Part shown: piece after piece, positions 12,267 to 25,488 of the stretch | Layout: every line of letters begins with the position of its first letter | How positions within the stretch are numbered: the first letter of the stretch is position 1 | Source: Rostratula benghalensis | Lineage: Eukaryota > Chordata > Aves > Charadriiformes > Rostratulidae | Reading direction: 5' to 3' | Assembly: GCA_013399305.1 (NCBI GenBank) | Contig: VXAI01000190.1 | Span: 608,324-672,323, forward strand | Length of the DNA: 64,000 nucleotides | Translations under genes and position numbers: made by a program | The notes under the pieces: model-generated | The model's database searches: none | Told to the model about the DNA's origin: nothing | Seen by the model: the letters and a program-made list of their open reading frames with translations, nothing else

Positions 12267-14730
12267 CTAAGTAGTTAGACCTTTGGCACCCAGCAGCTGA
12301 TACAAAGAATGCCTGAGTCTGTCCACTTCATGGCTTTGCTTTTGTCTGTTTGGTGGCTTTGTTTTTCCTGAAGTTCTGTCTTTTGGCATGGGAACAGGAG
12401 CTGTTGGCCCAAACAGAACTCTGGCAGTGCACATTAGGAAATAGTCTGCCATTCCCTTCTGCACAGATGCTCCAGTATAAGCTCCAAAGCAACCTGGAAG
12501 AAGACAGGCCAAGACAACAAAAAAGCCAAAGAACAGACAATCTGGTGCTGCAAGATTAGCATACCTGTAGTAGGAAGCCCCTGAGAATGCCCTTTTTAAC
12601 ACTTGTTCACTTCACCCAAGGAAGACAGACATCCCAAAACCCATGACAGGGCTATTCAGAGAATGGATCTTTGCCATTACCTATTACCAGAATCAAACAA
12701 TTGATCAATTTTTCACAGGCTGAAAAATGAACCCTTCTTTCTGGTCATGTGGAGGGGAAGCTTTGTCATTTTCTGGGACTGCAGTTTGGCCCTGGATGCT
12801 TGGCCAAAAGACTGACTATTCTGTGCTTATGGTCACCCACCTGCACTGGTCCCATGCTGTTTATCTAAGCCTACCTCACACCAATGGCCTTCCACAAAAC
12901 AATTCTACACTCTGGGTCTGGGAGCCACCCTAACTGGAGGCATATTCATTTCATACACAGTCTCCATACTTGAGCAGGCTGGAACCAAAAGACAGTAATT
13001 TTTTAGAAATCTCTGAGGACATCTATACAAATACAAAAAAATCTCAGTGACAATTCATTAGTCAGGAATGCATTTGGTGAAGTAAGGCCAGCCTGTGTTC
13101 ACATTTCTGCTCCTGAATAATTATCAATCATATGTTACATCTCAGAAATGTGGTATAAGACTGAACTATAGTTCAAAACACTGATGAAGCATCCACCAGA
13201 TGGTCCTCAATATATAAAGTCTCTTTCTTGATCCTGTGTGGGTTGCTTTTCCTGACCAAGAATTCAGCAGTTGCCTCTGTCACCACACACAGTAGCAGTA
13301 TCATGCTGTATTTGGCTAGACGTTTATTGATCATGGAGAAAATAAGTTCCATCATTATGTCTCGTCACAGCCATTTTACAGATGCTAGCACAGGCCATGT
13401 CAGAGAGCATCACCAACATTTTCAGGTATTTTACACTCAGCAGCCTCAACTGGATTGATACTTTTTTCTCATTTCAGGTGGATCTGGTATATTACAGGTA
13501 ACCCTTGCCAGGGCAGGTGCCTAATGCACAGGGTGGGATAGATGCTGGAAGTGTTAACCTCTTCTTCACTGACTGCAGGATTTCAGATTATATGCATAGG
13601 TTTTAGGTGGCCACAGTCAAAACAAGATGAATACCACCTATTGCACAGATTGTGGCACTATTAAAACCTCTAAACAAGACTTCAGGAACAGAAAGAACTA
13701 CCAAACCCAGGCAGGAAGAAAAGCCAGCCTGTCTCTGCTGGTACAACTCAGAGCTAATGGAGCTCCAGCCTTTTTTCACCACTGCCTGCCTGACAATTGG
13801 CTGGGTGGTGTTATGCTGATCCAAGTGACCCTCTGGATGCAGGTGTTGGCGTACATAATTATCCCAGGAGTTCCAGCCCAGTTCACAATGGAGCTGCTGT
13901 ACACCAGCTAGCTTCGAGAAAATTCAACCAGGGCCCACACTGTGCTACCGTTGCTCTTTAATCATTGGCCCCCTCTCAAGACTGTCCAAGACCGCCTGGA
14001 GTCACTGCTGCATGAAGGATTAGCCCTCAACCCTAACTGCCGTGCTTCTCCTAGCAATAATTCCAGAGCCCAGGAACTCCCCAAGGGACTTAGCAGGGAG
14101 TTCCTTCATCTGACCAATGAAGTCTGCAAGCTGCAGATCAATGGCACTTTGAAGTGATTGCTAGAACCAGCCCACATCTTCCCCGCCAATGTCCAGTGTG
14201 GAGAGGAAGCTACGTGTGCCTCCAGAAGCCAGGCACAGATTGCAGCAGACAGGGTTTTAACCACAACAGTTATATGTGTGTTGGTTGTTCTGCAGCAATA
14301 ATCAGGCCAGTCCATGCTGCTTGACAGCTCCTTGACAGTTTAGGTTGCCAGTGTCCTACACACATGATTAGACAGGGATTTCTATTGCTTACACTTTTGG
14401 GATGAGGCTTGGGAGGTAAATCAGTCCTCAGAGATCTTCCTGCTCAGAGAGGTGGTGTTCTGCCAGCAACAATTATTCCTTACACAGAGCCTGAGATCCC
14501 TGGATTAGCTAGTAGTACTTTCAAACAATTCTGGGATATTCCCCTTAGCACCCAGAGCAGTTGCCACATAAATTTTATCTTCAGAGCCCTCTTACAAGTC
14601 TGTGGGAAGATGTTAGTCAGCCACAGACATGTCCCCCAGGATTTTGGAAGCAGGTCATAGAAGGTTATTACTGAGCAATTTATGAAGAGAGAATCACAGT
14701 GAATCTGATATTTACTGATGGCCAAAATCT
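12267..14730. other. unidentified balanced-GC block with decayed coding-like frames
   Basis: This 2.4 kb block is visibly less AT-rich than its flanks and unusually open in several frames. On the plus strand one frame runs from 13627 to 14157 with a single internal stop at 13909-13911 (94 and 71 codons in the same register). The minus strand also reads nearly open over 13600-14725 with scattered stops, and 12267-12602 (minus, 111 codons) is open. I do not recognise any family: no YxDD, zinc-finger or DDE pattern could be made out. It may be a decayed mobile-element gene, an old processed pseudogene, or chance in GC-richer DNA. Confidence 0.25.
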
Positions 14731-17700
14731 ACAATGAGGTTTGTCCCAGCACCCTGATGAGCAAAGATAGCTACCAGGCAGGCTGTGTATACCCTTACAA
14801 GTTTCCCTGTCTGAGGACCCAATTAGACAAGCAGAATTTGTAAATCACATAAGGCATTTAGTGGTGGGAGGCATCTGAAGTCAAGGTTGGAGTTAATACT
14901 GACAGTACAGAGCTATTCCAGTCTCCATTACACGAGGAGTTATCCATTACAAAAGTCAGTGCTTGTAACACCAAATTAGAGGACAACTAGTTTAACTAAT
15001 AAAAAAAAATAAATAAAAAAAAAAAAGTTACTCTTGGGAAGAGATATCACTGTTTATATCCTTAGTTGAAAAGGAAGAGTTTATGCATCCACATACAAAA
15101 TGTTTAACATTTCTGCTGAAAATGAAAACAAGCAGCCCAGTTTTGACCTGTACTGTGGAGCAGTGTGGTGGAATCTGATTGCTGTAATCTAAATATACCG
15201 TGCAAGCAGCCATTCCTGTGGGAGGGCTGCATGCAACAGCAGCAATAAACAGGATGATGCACAACACATAACTTTTTGTGTCTTTAAAAACACGTTGCTC
15301 CTTTCCTAATGAATCTTGAAGTCTGTGCGTCCCTAATTCTCTCTTTTAATACTTCATAGTCCCTTCCATTTCCTCGAAACCTCATATTTCACGTACTGCT
15401 CTCCTCATTTCTCCTGCTGCACATGAAACATTATGCAGCTTGTCTGGCTCAGAGCTGTGCTGCACTCATCAGCCAGTCAGTACACATACATTGACTGGCC
15501 ACTTAGATGTCCTCTCTCAGAATGGATAATAGACTGAATTCTAGCAGGGTTTGTCCCCAGAAAAAAAAAAAAAACACATTCATTATGGTTTCTACCTAGC
15601 CATTGCATGCCATCCATCCCGGTTAAATCTTTTTCATCCTTCTGCTACCAATGTTTCCTAAGTTGATGAATGGATTTCACACCTACTGGGCATGAAAGGT
15701 GTGGGCTGTTGGGAAGAAGCTAAAGGAAATGTGACAGACAGAACAGACATGATTTGATAAGCTAATTTCTTCAGGAAGCCAGGCTAAATATGTAAGCTGG
15801 TACAAGATCATGTTTCTTCCTCCTGATGATGATCCTTTTCTAAGGACATAGGCGCTTGAATGAAGCAAATTTCTTTGTCACAATTTAAAGACATTCTTCA
15901 GAAGGGTGTACAAATGTTGTCAAATGTAACAGGACCAATCACTGAGTCTATGTGTCTTGATTTGGCTGCATCCACACTGCATAGCAATTGGCCTTGTGTC
16001 TTTTTTGGTTTAGATATGTACTAACTTCTGCTAACCTCTGATTCTAACAGAAATGGCTAGTGTCAGACAGGCTGTCTAAAAAGTCAGCTGTGAGACCCTG
16101 TAGACAAAGACTTTGGGTAAAGTACCACTGAGGCTTTCTGTTCTCACTAAAATTAGGATTCCTAGTGGACAGGTCAAGGTCTATTTTGCATGTGCACCGT
16201 AAGAGAAAGATGCACAGTGACAAAACTGTTAACCCAGTCATGGGAAAATCTGAGAAGTAAGGGCTTTCCTTTTTTGCACGGCACACAGGAACAAGGAACT
16301 CACAAAGACCCACTGGAAAGATTTTCACCCACCACCACCTCCCCACACATAGGCACACACAGAGAACACCTTCCTTCAAACTTCAACCTGCTGAAGTTAC
16401 AGAGGGTATTTTAAAGCTCTCCAGCAGAACCAGCCCTCAGGGAACACAGCTCTGTTTTGTAAGACTGAACTGATTTACTCAGTTCCTCCCAGGTTTCCTT
16501 TGAACAGCTGGTGTCATCCAACCCATCTTTTGCCTGCCCCATCCCCACAGGCAAATCAAAGATGCACTTATTTCCCCAAGCCTGTTGCTGTAAGAAACAC
16601 ATCTCAAACACGTGATGCTATCACAGTACTGCGACACATATGTTACTAAAAATTTATAATGAAGTTAAATTGCTTCTCCATTTCCACCGGTAGCTCCAAT
16701 GGTTCTTGAAGTCATAAATAAACTTCTGTTTAAAACTGCAGTGTTTTTAGAAGAAACTCTGCAGTGAAAGAGAAAAAGTTCTGATCTTTGCCCTTGTCAC
16801 TTATTTCCTCTCCCAAAACTTTATGAAGAAACACTGAAGTGATGACAAGGAAAATATTTATTCCTCTTGCTGCACTGGGGGGCAGGGCAGGGGAGGAAGA
16901 TGGGACTGTAAGGGAGAGAGCTGTGTAAGGCAAAATTGTAAGCCAGATGAAAACATGAGACGATGTTGCAGAAATTTATCAACTATGCTTGTTTGACAAA
17001 TGTTTTCTATGTCAAGTAACGTATTTGATGAACAGCCTAAAAATCTGATTGAATACCAGAATAACTGATTTGTCAAATACATTATTTGATGAAAGATGAC
17101 AATTTATTGACTAATGGTTGGTTTTGTTAATCAGATCTCAAAGTCCTCAGTCAAGAAAAACTCCCCTGAGGCCAAATCCTGAAATCTTTAATTTGAACCA
17201 GGAGTTGCTCTACACCAGAGCACATGATGCTGTTCACCTGGTGGGATATGCACAGAAGATGAATTTATGTGCTTGAGATTCTGATACTTTGAACTGAAGA
17301 ATGCACTTCAATGGCTATTTTACACCTACATTTTTTTTCTCCCAAATATCTCCAACATTCTCTCTATATATCCAACTGCAGATGTTTGTACATAACATAG
17401 ATATTAAACTGCATGAAACTACCAATCTTGAGAAGAGTCATTATCTTCAAACTATTAGTCTTAAAAATACAGACTCTACTGGTACACAGGAACAGTTTAG
17501 ACAAAGAAAAGAGCACAAAAGATAAGTAGAGTCACCCAGAACTATAACATCAGTAACTATAGTTATCATCAAAATTAATTTATCTTTTTAGATATGCATT
17601 TCATCAATAGATAAATTAGATATGTCATTTATCACTGACTTAAGATGTTCCTGGTGTTGCTACTGGCTTTTTGAGACAAAGCCATCTTGGTTCTGGTCAC

Positions 17701-18420
17701 GTTTCCACCGTGGTCGTTTAGACTTTGTAGCATCAGAGAGAAATATTTCTTTCCTGTTGCTGATCTTCACTTGACATGGTCAAGGAAAAGGTTATAAAGA
17801 GAGTGCGTGCCCATATAAGTGCAGGAAGGTGGGAGCTGGATGCTGAAAACTGGAATGATAACATAACATAATATACATGATAATGTAGCATTCCATAAAC
17901 TTGTCTAGTGGAAGATATTTTGTAATGCATTTTGGCTTGTATTTTGCCACTCCATCACTCCATTCCCCTCTCTAACCTCATTTCATTCGAATGTACAGAG
18001 CTAACTTTGGGCAGCCCTAAATAAAATGTGCTATGTAAAAGCTGTAGGTGTTATCGTGTGAAAATAAAACTAAATTAGAAAATATTCCAATAGCTCCCAC
18101 TGCCTAATAATGAGACTAAATCTTGCATCAATGTCTCAACGAGAAATAATATACAGTTTTACTGACTTACTTGTGTCTGAACAGCATTATACACTCTGAA
18201 TGTATTTGCAGATACAGCTGAACTCTTCTTCACTCAAATTACTGCAGAGAAACAAGATTTATACTATTTGATTGCATATGTACCCGAGCACTTCAGATTA
18301 CTTGCCTAGCTGGAGATATTTTGATGATTTGATGGAATCTGGAAGCAGGTCCCCCCAGCTTGAACAGTGTGCCTAAATTGACCGGAATGAATGTAAATTC
18401 TGGATGGGCTATATTGCTAA
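14731..18420. other. gene-free stretch
   Basis: No gene supported. A-rich low complexity lies at about 14999-15027 and 15560-15574. A diverged 24-base direct repeat lies at 17010-17033 and 17071-17094. Open frames are short and unrecognised. Confidence 0.45.
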
Positions 18421-18422
18421 AT

Positions 18423-18719
18423 GTGGGACCAAGTGAGTTTTCAGGGCTTTGGCTAGGATACCCTCTTTTCACACATTTTCTGTCCTCATTCTTTTATCCT
18501 TTCTCCACTTCTGCCTTGAAACTCCCTCCATAGCTTAGCAGGAGCATCCCAGTAACATCTGTAACCTGGGAAAAACCCAGAATGATTCACGGGGTGCACA
18601 CTCCCGGGGACCAACCATCCCAGAGCTGGTGCCCACCCAGGCTCAGCCAGCCTGCAATAAAACATACATAGCAAGGGCACCGAAGGAGCTATCTCCCATC
18701 CAGACCTGTGTCTGAACAC
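18423..18719 (+). mobile_element. possible degraded LTR remnant
   Basis: The segment has the loose outline of a solo retroviral LTR: a TG start, a C-rich middle with CpG steps (near 18590-18605), an AATAAA at about 18657, and roughly 60 bases later a CTGTGTCTGAACA ending in CA. No target-site duplication, primer-binding site or internal retroviral genes are visible, and no family is recognised. It may instead be a chance arrangement in a GC-richer patch. Confidence 0.3.
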
Positions 18720-19032
18720 CCAGTAGCCTGTACTACCTGAGATAAGCTGAGCTAAGCACCAGAAATTCCAAAAAACTTCTGGCTTTCATTTCTTTTATTA
18801 GGATTCCCATGCAGAAGGGTATCTAATGAACAAACCTCCACTGTGATTGATGTAATTTTCACCTGGCAAAAAAAAACCCAAAACATTGAGATGAGAATAA
18901 ATTATAAGATAGAATCACTGCAGGTGGTATACATAGTGAAATGAATATGTAAGGAAGACAGATTGTATATATCTACAGATATGGATACAGATTTATTTTT
19001 TTTCTTGTAAATAAGTAACAGGAATCACCTTT
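18720..19032. other. gene-free stretch
   Basis: AT-rich spacer with an A/C tract at about 18869-18884. Nothing else recognised. Confidence 0.45.
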
Positions 19033-19091
19033 ATAGAATCATAGAATGGTTTTGGTTGGGAGCGACCTTGAAGATCATCTAGTTCCAATCG
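19033..19091 (-). mobile_element. CR1 LINE 3' terminus, very short minus-strand fragment
   Basis: Only about 59 bases remain: TAGAATCATAGAATGG, then GGTTGGGAGCGACCTTG, then AAGATCATCTAGTTCCAATC. This is the reverse complement of the extreme CR1 3' end. It is an extreme 5' truncation, or the residue of a deletion. Confidence 0.88.
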
Positions 19092-20555
19092 ACTTTGCTC
19101 ACTTGCACAAAAGTCCAAACAAAGGTACCTCTAATACAGTAAGGGAAACTACTAGAACTTTTCTGATAGCTTAAAATTCCCAACATATGCCCTGTATTCT
19201 CTGGGGCTTCTGTGTAAATGCTGTGCCATTCAGACTATGGACAGAATTTCATTATTTATGTATTTGTGTTGTGTTCTCATATTTTTATTGAGCTTGAATG
19301 AATCCTTTACCAAAAAAGAAAAAGAAACTATGACACAGTTTGACACTGAAAGCAGAGTAGATGAAAGGAAGGGAAAAAACATGAATATCAGGATATGAGC
19401 CCAAGTAAAAAATATGGATTTTTATAGTCTGCAATCGTGACCAAAATTTTTACAGGAAATGAAGCCATGCTATTCATATGATTCCTCATGACACTACAGA
19501 AAGAATCTTGCAATAGGACAATTCAGGCAAAGAAGCTAACTTCAGCACTCTTCAGGAAGAAGTTGAGCTGTGAAAACACAATTGCAGCATAGAATCCGTT
19601 TTAAACATTAAAATTTTTCCAGGTTTCAAAATGATACAAAGGGGAAAAAGAGAAAGTAAAATAACTAGTCCACAAAACTGTGGACATCAGAAACTTTGAA
19701 CTTTGTCAAATTTAAATGTATTTTTTTTTAATGCTAAATATATGTTAAAGTGTTCATGAGAAACTATTGGCATGACCAATGTATTTCCATTTCAACCATA
19801 TCTTGTGTAATATATTATAATCAAAAATAAGAGATTAAAATAATTATGTGGGTTGACTTGTTTACCAATCCTTTGAAAACCTAAATATTGTAACTATATT
19901 GTGCAAAATATTGTACATCTTACATTAGGATGCTAATTAAAAATAGCATAAGTATGTATTGCCAAGAAAATTTGGAATGTAAATTTGAGGTCTTTTCTAT
20001 GGGTTTATGGGAACAGCTTTGAAATTTTTAATGATGTTGCTGAATTATTTTGTTTTTCTGTTAATAACACCACAATTAAGGGGGGAAAAGTATTAAGAAC
20101 ATGCAATTCACTGGACTCATCCTGTTGTAATGAACCATCACATTCTAAGCATTTTTGGCCACGTAGCACAGCAGCCTGCAATCTCTGTGTTTTAAAATAA
20201 ATACTTGGATACTATATAAGGTTATGTCTTAATGGACACATTATTGCATGACCCTGTATTAGAGCATTACCACACACCAGGCTGTCTTGGAAAGAATCTG
20301 GTCATTGCTCCTGAAGTCCTAGAGGAGTCAACAGAAGTTTTGTACTTCTTACTGTTCATGCTGTGCGCAGCTTATCCAGCAAGAAAAACAGGTCATGACC
20401 ACCTCAGGTTGTTCACCATCATTGTTTCCACCGTGATGATCTGGCACTGGCCATCGAACAGTGATGCTGAGCTCCTACGTTTTATAATTGCCATTATGGT
20501 GGGCCCAAAGAAAAATCCACATCCTCTCCTATGTGCAGAATGAGCCTAACACCTA
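19092..20555. other. gene-free AT-rich stretch
   Basis: Strongly AT-rich. No repeat family or gene recognised. Open frames at 19985-20200 and 20232-20543 have no recognisable products. Confidence 0.45.
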
Positions 20556-20720
20556 ACTTCACCCAGAGAAATTGTGGCTGCCCCATCCCTGGAGGCGTTC
20601 AACGCCAGGGTGGATGGCGTTTTGAGCAACCTACTCTAGAGAGAGGTGTCCCTGCCCATGGCAGGGGGGTTGGAACTCAATGATCTTCAAGGTCCCTTCC
20701 AACTCTAACCATTTTATGTT
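20556..20720 (+). mobile_element. CR1 LINE 3' fragment, plus strand
   Basis: A 165-base CR1 3' piece is readable: CCCAGAGAAATTGTGGCTGC, CCCATCCCTGGAGGCGTTCA, TTTTGAGCAACCTACTCTAG, GTGTCCCTGCCCATGGCAGG, AAGGTCCCTTCCAACTCTAA, then a decayed tail (CATTTTATG). It matches the type of the copies at 26.3 kb and 51.3 kb. Confidence 0.92.
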
Positions 20721-21360
20721 TCTCATAATTCAAGGAGAGTTTCAGTGCTTTGTTCATTCCTTTGTATAAATAAGGAGGAAGCAGCTCCTGACCATTTGCC
20801 CTTTCACACTGGCAAGCCCTCCTTGGTCTATCGGCTCTTTGGAAGTTTGCACTCACTGATCCTGGTCCAGCCCCTCCACAGAACGTGGTTTTGAGAGCAC
20901 TGTGTGCTTTGGGTGACATTTTCAGGAGGACAAGAGGAGCTTTTGTGCTGGGCTGTGTACATAGCTGGAGGTCAACACTGAGCACAGCAAGGCGGTGTGC
21001 CTCTCTGAATAGACGAGCCCCAAGCCCCATTATCAAATAAAGAGATCTTTGCTCTGAAGTGCCTAAGTCACTTGTGAAAAGATACTATCATGTGTATTTG
21101 TAAAACGTAACTTGCTTGGTAGCTTGGCTCCTGGAAGAGATCAGCTGCTCATATAGACAGAAACTTTGACAGACTCAGCAGCAACTGGAAAGCACAGGTT
21201 TAGCCAGCTGCCTCCTTCCTTCTGTATTTAAAGTACAACTTCCTAGGGGAGAGGGGACAGATTAGGAGTCTGTATCTCACTTCATTTGCCTTCGTACACA
21301 GAAATGCAAGGCGGTATTTTGAGAGGCAGCATGAAAAAAAAAAAATCCTCCACAAAAGAT
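20721..21360. other. stretch with TATA-like and AATAAA signals, unassigned
   Basis: A TATAAATA lies near 20765, and AATAAAGAGATCTTTGCTCT near 21036. The stretch between is GC-balanced, with a 119-codon minus frame (20677-21036) that partly overlaps CR1. I cannot assign it to an LTR or a gene: the two signals are about 270 bases apart, long for an LTR R/U3 layout. Confidence 0.2.
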
Positions 21361-21379
21361 AAAAGATGATCATTTCAAA

Positions 21380-21725
21380 ACCCGCCTCTTTCCTCCGAGA
21401 GAGAGGGGCTTTGTGATGGAAGCTCCCTGTTGTTGAGGCGAAAGCACACACGTATATGTAAACATACCCCACATCATCCCTTGTGCACTGCTTCCCTTCT
21501 AAACGTAGAGCGTGTTATCAGTGCCCGCCGTACGCACCAGCAGTACGACACCGTGTTTATCTAACGGAGCATAACAGCCCGAGCCAGCGAGCACAATGGA
21601 CAGTCAGATGTGCAAGTACGTTCTGGGACAGTACAAATCCTTTTTTTTTCTCTTCTCCGAACGGGGAAAGGAGGGGGCGAGGGCATTACACAAGACAGAT
21701 CACATGGCTGTCCAGCAGCCGCTGA
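21380..21725. promoter_or_regulatory. second CpG-dense patch, candidate regulatory element
   Basis: I count 19 CpG dinucleotides between about 21382 and 21722, close to 5.6 per 100 bases, in otherwise CpG-poor DNA. A run such as CCCGCCGTACGC (near 21525) stands out. An 80-codon plus frame (21483-21725) is not recognised. It could be a small CpG island, an exon or an enhancer protected from methylation. Only the CpG density is directly seen. Confidence 0.4.
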
Positions 21726-24700
21726 ACCATAGCATAAAGGCCTTGTTTAGATAAATAATGACTCCTTTACTTTATTCTTAGAAGTGGAAGAGCTGAAACA
21801 TAATGTCCCACAACTGCTGCTGGCATCTGTTTTTCAGGGAAAGGATTGGGCCATTTATAAAGGGATCCATTTTCACAAAGGTCTGCTCTGTTGTGGAGAG
21901 AATTCATCTCTTCCCATCAATAGATCCCATCCACTTACAAAGGGCAACAAGGCAGTGAGCTAAGAGTTTCAACACACTGTTTTGGAAATTAATTAGGCAG
22001 TCAAATCGTATCTTCCCTAGGCCTCTTCTGAGCATCCTATGAAGTCTCCCCGAAAGAGTACACTAAGCAAAGGAAAAACCAGCATCAGCTGAAAAATTTT
22101 GATTATAAGATATTTATTTCTTCCTTGTTTTTTTAACTTTATAATTGAAAGCTCTTTTATCATTTAATTTCATAGTTTGATGAGTTCTGGAAATCAGAAT
22201 AATGAAGCTGACATACTTCCCATGTACATTCAAAACTTTAAGATTTCCTTATAAACTGAGTATCTGATGGCATATGATTCACAGAGGACCTCATTACTCA
22301 TAAGACAACCACAGCAGTCCAAGAGGAGATATTTTGTCTCATCTCAAGAAGTGAATACAAGAGGGAAAGAGCAAAGTAAATGAGAATGGTTTACTTCTAA
22401 ATCCTATCTCAGTTTCTGCAGAGAAACTGCTTTGGAGAAGTACCTGCACTGTGAATAGTTTATTCATCATATTATTCTTTTTCCTTAGTTGTGACTTATT
22501 AGCAAATGGCTCGTGAACTCTATTAATCTATTAAATATTAGACATTCATTGTTGTTCAACAAGCACCTTAGCCTGTTAGTTCATGACCTGATCATGACAG
22601 ATTTTACTAGTCATCTTGGAGAGCATGCAAGTGTTAAGTCCATCCTGGAAGCACCTAACCTGGCCTTTACAACCAAGAGAAGCTCAGTTCATTGTTTGAC
22701 AAATGCAAGGTCTCTCCACTGACAAAGAGGGAGTGGGTCCTACCTGAACACACCTGCAGCAGATGTCAGGCAGGAAGAGGGAGTGAAGGGGACAGAGAGT
22801 GAGGGAAAGCCTCCTCATGAGGTTACAGCCAAGTGACAACTTGTTCTCTGGAGGATTCTTTCGGAAGGAGGAGAAAAAGCCCAGGGGGCATGACTGAAAA
22901 CCTGGATATGTGGGGATACATCCAAACAAAAAGACAAGGGTCAGGTAGGATGACCTATTTTGAGTGTCTGGCTTTATTGCACTTGTGGGAACTTTATTAC
23001 TGCAGAAAGGATGGAGGCAAAGAGTGCTTTAATTGACAGGCTAAGGCTGGCAGGTTGCAATATTCAGGGGAGACCTCTGCCTGGGCAGGAGAGGGAACGA
23101 ATCTTTAAACTGACTGCACGAGTGCTTCTGAATTTTTTGCCTCGCTTTTCATCTTTATAATGCTGTAAATTTTAGAATGAACTTTAAAGGGTAACCAGTA
23201 GGCATTACTTGCTATACCTGCTTCACGGGTAGTTTAACTAAGGCTCAGGAAAGCAAAGGGGTTTACTCCTTTTGTGAGAGGAAGGATTGGCAAGAGCATA
23301 ACAAAGTGAAGGGCATTTGGGAATGCTATTTCAAGTATTCTAGAAGCAAAACCACATAGTGACACCAAGCCATTCAGGAAGCTATAATTATCTACTCTGT
23401 TTTGGAGAATACTTGTGACAAACCAGTCAGTGTTGCAAGTGGTGGCCTCAGATAAGAAAAGGAGTCTGTAAAATTCGAGCTTCAGCAGAAAACTAAGGAT
23501 GAGTCACAACCAGGGTTAAAAATGAAACAAAAGCCCACATTGCATTAAGATCCTTCATTAAGATAAACACCCAAGATACATACACATACAATCCCTATTG
23601 CCTCCTACCAGGAACAGTTCAGTCCCTTCCTGATGATTTTATATACCCACCCTCTGGGGATACAGCTGACTGCCAGCAATTACCCTTGATACACCAGCAG
23701 GTATTTCCTGAGGGGAAATGACAATCCTAATAGCTAGTGGCTGGTAAGCCTCCAGCTGACTGAGCCAGTTTTAACTCCTGACAAACTGAGGCCTGTCCAT
23801 TCACCTTGCCACAAGTACTTTAATGCCTTCTGTGGAGAGGACTCAATGTTCCTAGCAAAAAAAAAAAAAAAATGTAGAGGGCTTTTGTGAGTGCAAAACT
23901 TTGCATCTCTCGTTTCCATCTGCTTCTGGTTGCCAGGCTGCAGAGCAGAAATCCGGAACGGGTCACAGCGTGGCTCAGGCTCCCCAGACGATCTCCACTA
24001 TTGAGCAAAGAAGAGGGTGTGAAGGTCTCTTAGGATGCAGCACCACAACTGGTGAGGGTGAAGACTTTCCATGAGAGTGCAACACAATCCACAAACCTTC
24101 CCAAGGCTGCATTTTAAAAGGCAGGTCAGACTGGGCCCTTGCCACCCCAAGGTACATGAAGCTTCTGGCACAGCCTCCTCAGCACCCTTGTCATGCCCAG
24201 GAGCCACCAGGTAAGCTAGGGCTGTCCACCCTGTGTAAATTTTCTCCCCTGACCTGGCAGCAAGAGGCTGGTCCCATCTAAACTGGGGTTCCCAATGAAA
24301 CCCAAGTTCAGCCCCTCACCCTGGAATTTAAATGGCACCATTGGTGCTCAGTGAGCTAACTATCTCCACTTGCAAATTTGAATCAATGGCAACAACATTT
24401 TATTAAAGGGAGAAAGGAAAATTCCTAACCAAGTGAAACAACTGGCACTACCTAAGCCATAAAGCACAACTGTCCCACTGCTTCCTTTGGCACAGCTTAT
24501 GCCAACCAGTAGCTTCCTCTTTCCTAGGGAAACATCTCCATCCCATTTTGAGAATGTCAAGTTTTCCCACATAAAATGTTCACTTCAAGCTACTTCTACA
24601 CTTCTGTCTTCCTCTTTCCCACCGGTCTCTCTGCAAGCTGTGTCGGTCAACTGCTGCAGCTTCTGTTATTTCACCTCTTAATAAAAATATGTGTAGCACT

Positions 24701-25195
24701 AAGAGAACTACCAGTCTTCTTGCATGCATGAGACTCTTAAACAGGTTCTCCTATTTCACAACTTAGCAGGAGCCTCTCTAATAGTCTTTTCACCTCCAAC
24801 TTTCACATACTTGAGCAAGAAGCCATTGCTTTACTTCAGCATCGTTACTCACCTTAGGAACATTAAGCCATATCTGGCTAATGCACACTTCCTGACACTA
24901 CTCCTAAAGCAAACTCTTTTCCATTTCATGCCATGCGTTTTCTTTTCTCAAAAGAGGCTCTCAGGCACAACAAAAACCATATATAAAGCAGCAATTTCTC
25001 AGGCCAGTCTCTTGGATTCTATCTGCTCGCCTTGGCAGAGGCTGACAGGAAGCCTCTCTTCTGGGAGTGGATTCCTGGTAGAAGGGAGAGTTACTGGAGT
25101 GCATTGCCTTAAGTTTACACTTTCGCTTCCACTTTGTCACAGAGATTGTTTGTGAAACACCTGGGTAAAAGAGACCCCTCATCTGTTAGGATATG
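21726..25195. other. gene-free stretch
   Basis: No gene supported. A run of A lies at 23859-23873. The 143-codon plus frame at 24724-25155 is unrecognised and probably chance. Segment 22680-23160 is purine-rich without identifiable content. Confidence 0.45.
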
Positions 25196-25197
25196 GA

Positions 25198-25280
25198 TAA
25201 ATCCCATTGAGTTCAATAAGACTTTTGCTTCTCACGCACTTTGGCACTTCTGGAAATCTCACTGCTACACCTCTTAGGGT
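25198..25280. repeat. probable ancient amniote interspersed repeat scrap
   Basis: ATCCCATTGAGTTCAATAAG followed by TTTGGCACTTCTGGAAATCT closely recalls an old repeat widespread in turtles, crocodiles and birds, whose consensus carries CCCATTGACTTCAATGGGA and GGCACTTTTGAAAAT. The family name cannot be fixed from memory. Confidence 0.45.
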
Positions 25281-25488
25281 GAACATGAATCCATAGAGGA
25301 GGCTCTCAGCAGCTCAAACCCTGGATGACTTTGGCTCTGGTGTGTATCAGCTTTAGAGTTTATAAAAATTAAATCCAAGTAACGAAGATTTAAAAAAAAA
25401 AACAGCAAAACACTTCCATTTGGTCCTCAGTTGAAGAGATAAACAAAACCATAAGTCTCTTACTTAAATATTTTCCCTCTCATTTGTA

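Noticed and set aside
20721..21060. TATA-like box and AATAAA suggesting a second LTR or short gene
   Set aside because: Signals are about 270 bases apart, and no LTR borders or coding content were found.
24724..25155. 143-codon plus-strand frame
   Set aside because: No recognisable domain, hydrophobic pattern typical of chance AT-rich frames, and opposite-strand frame overlap. Not called as a gene.
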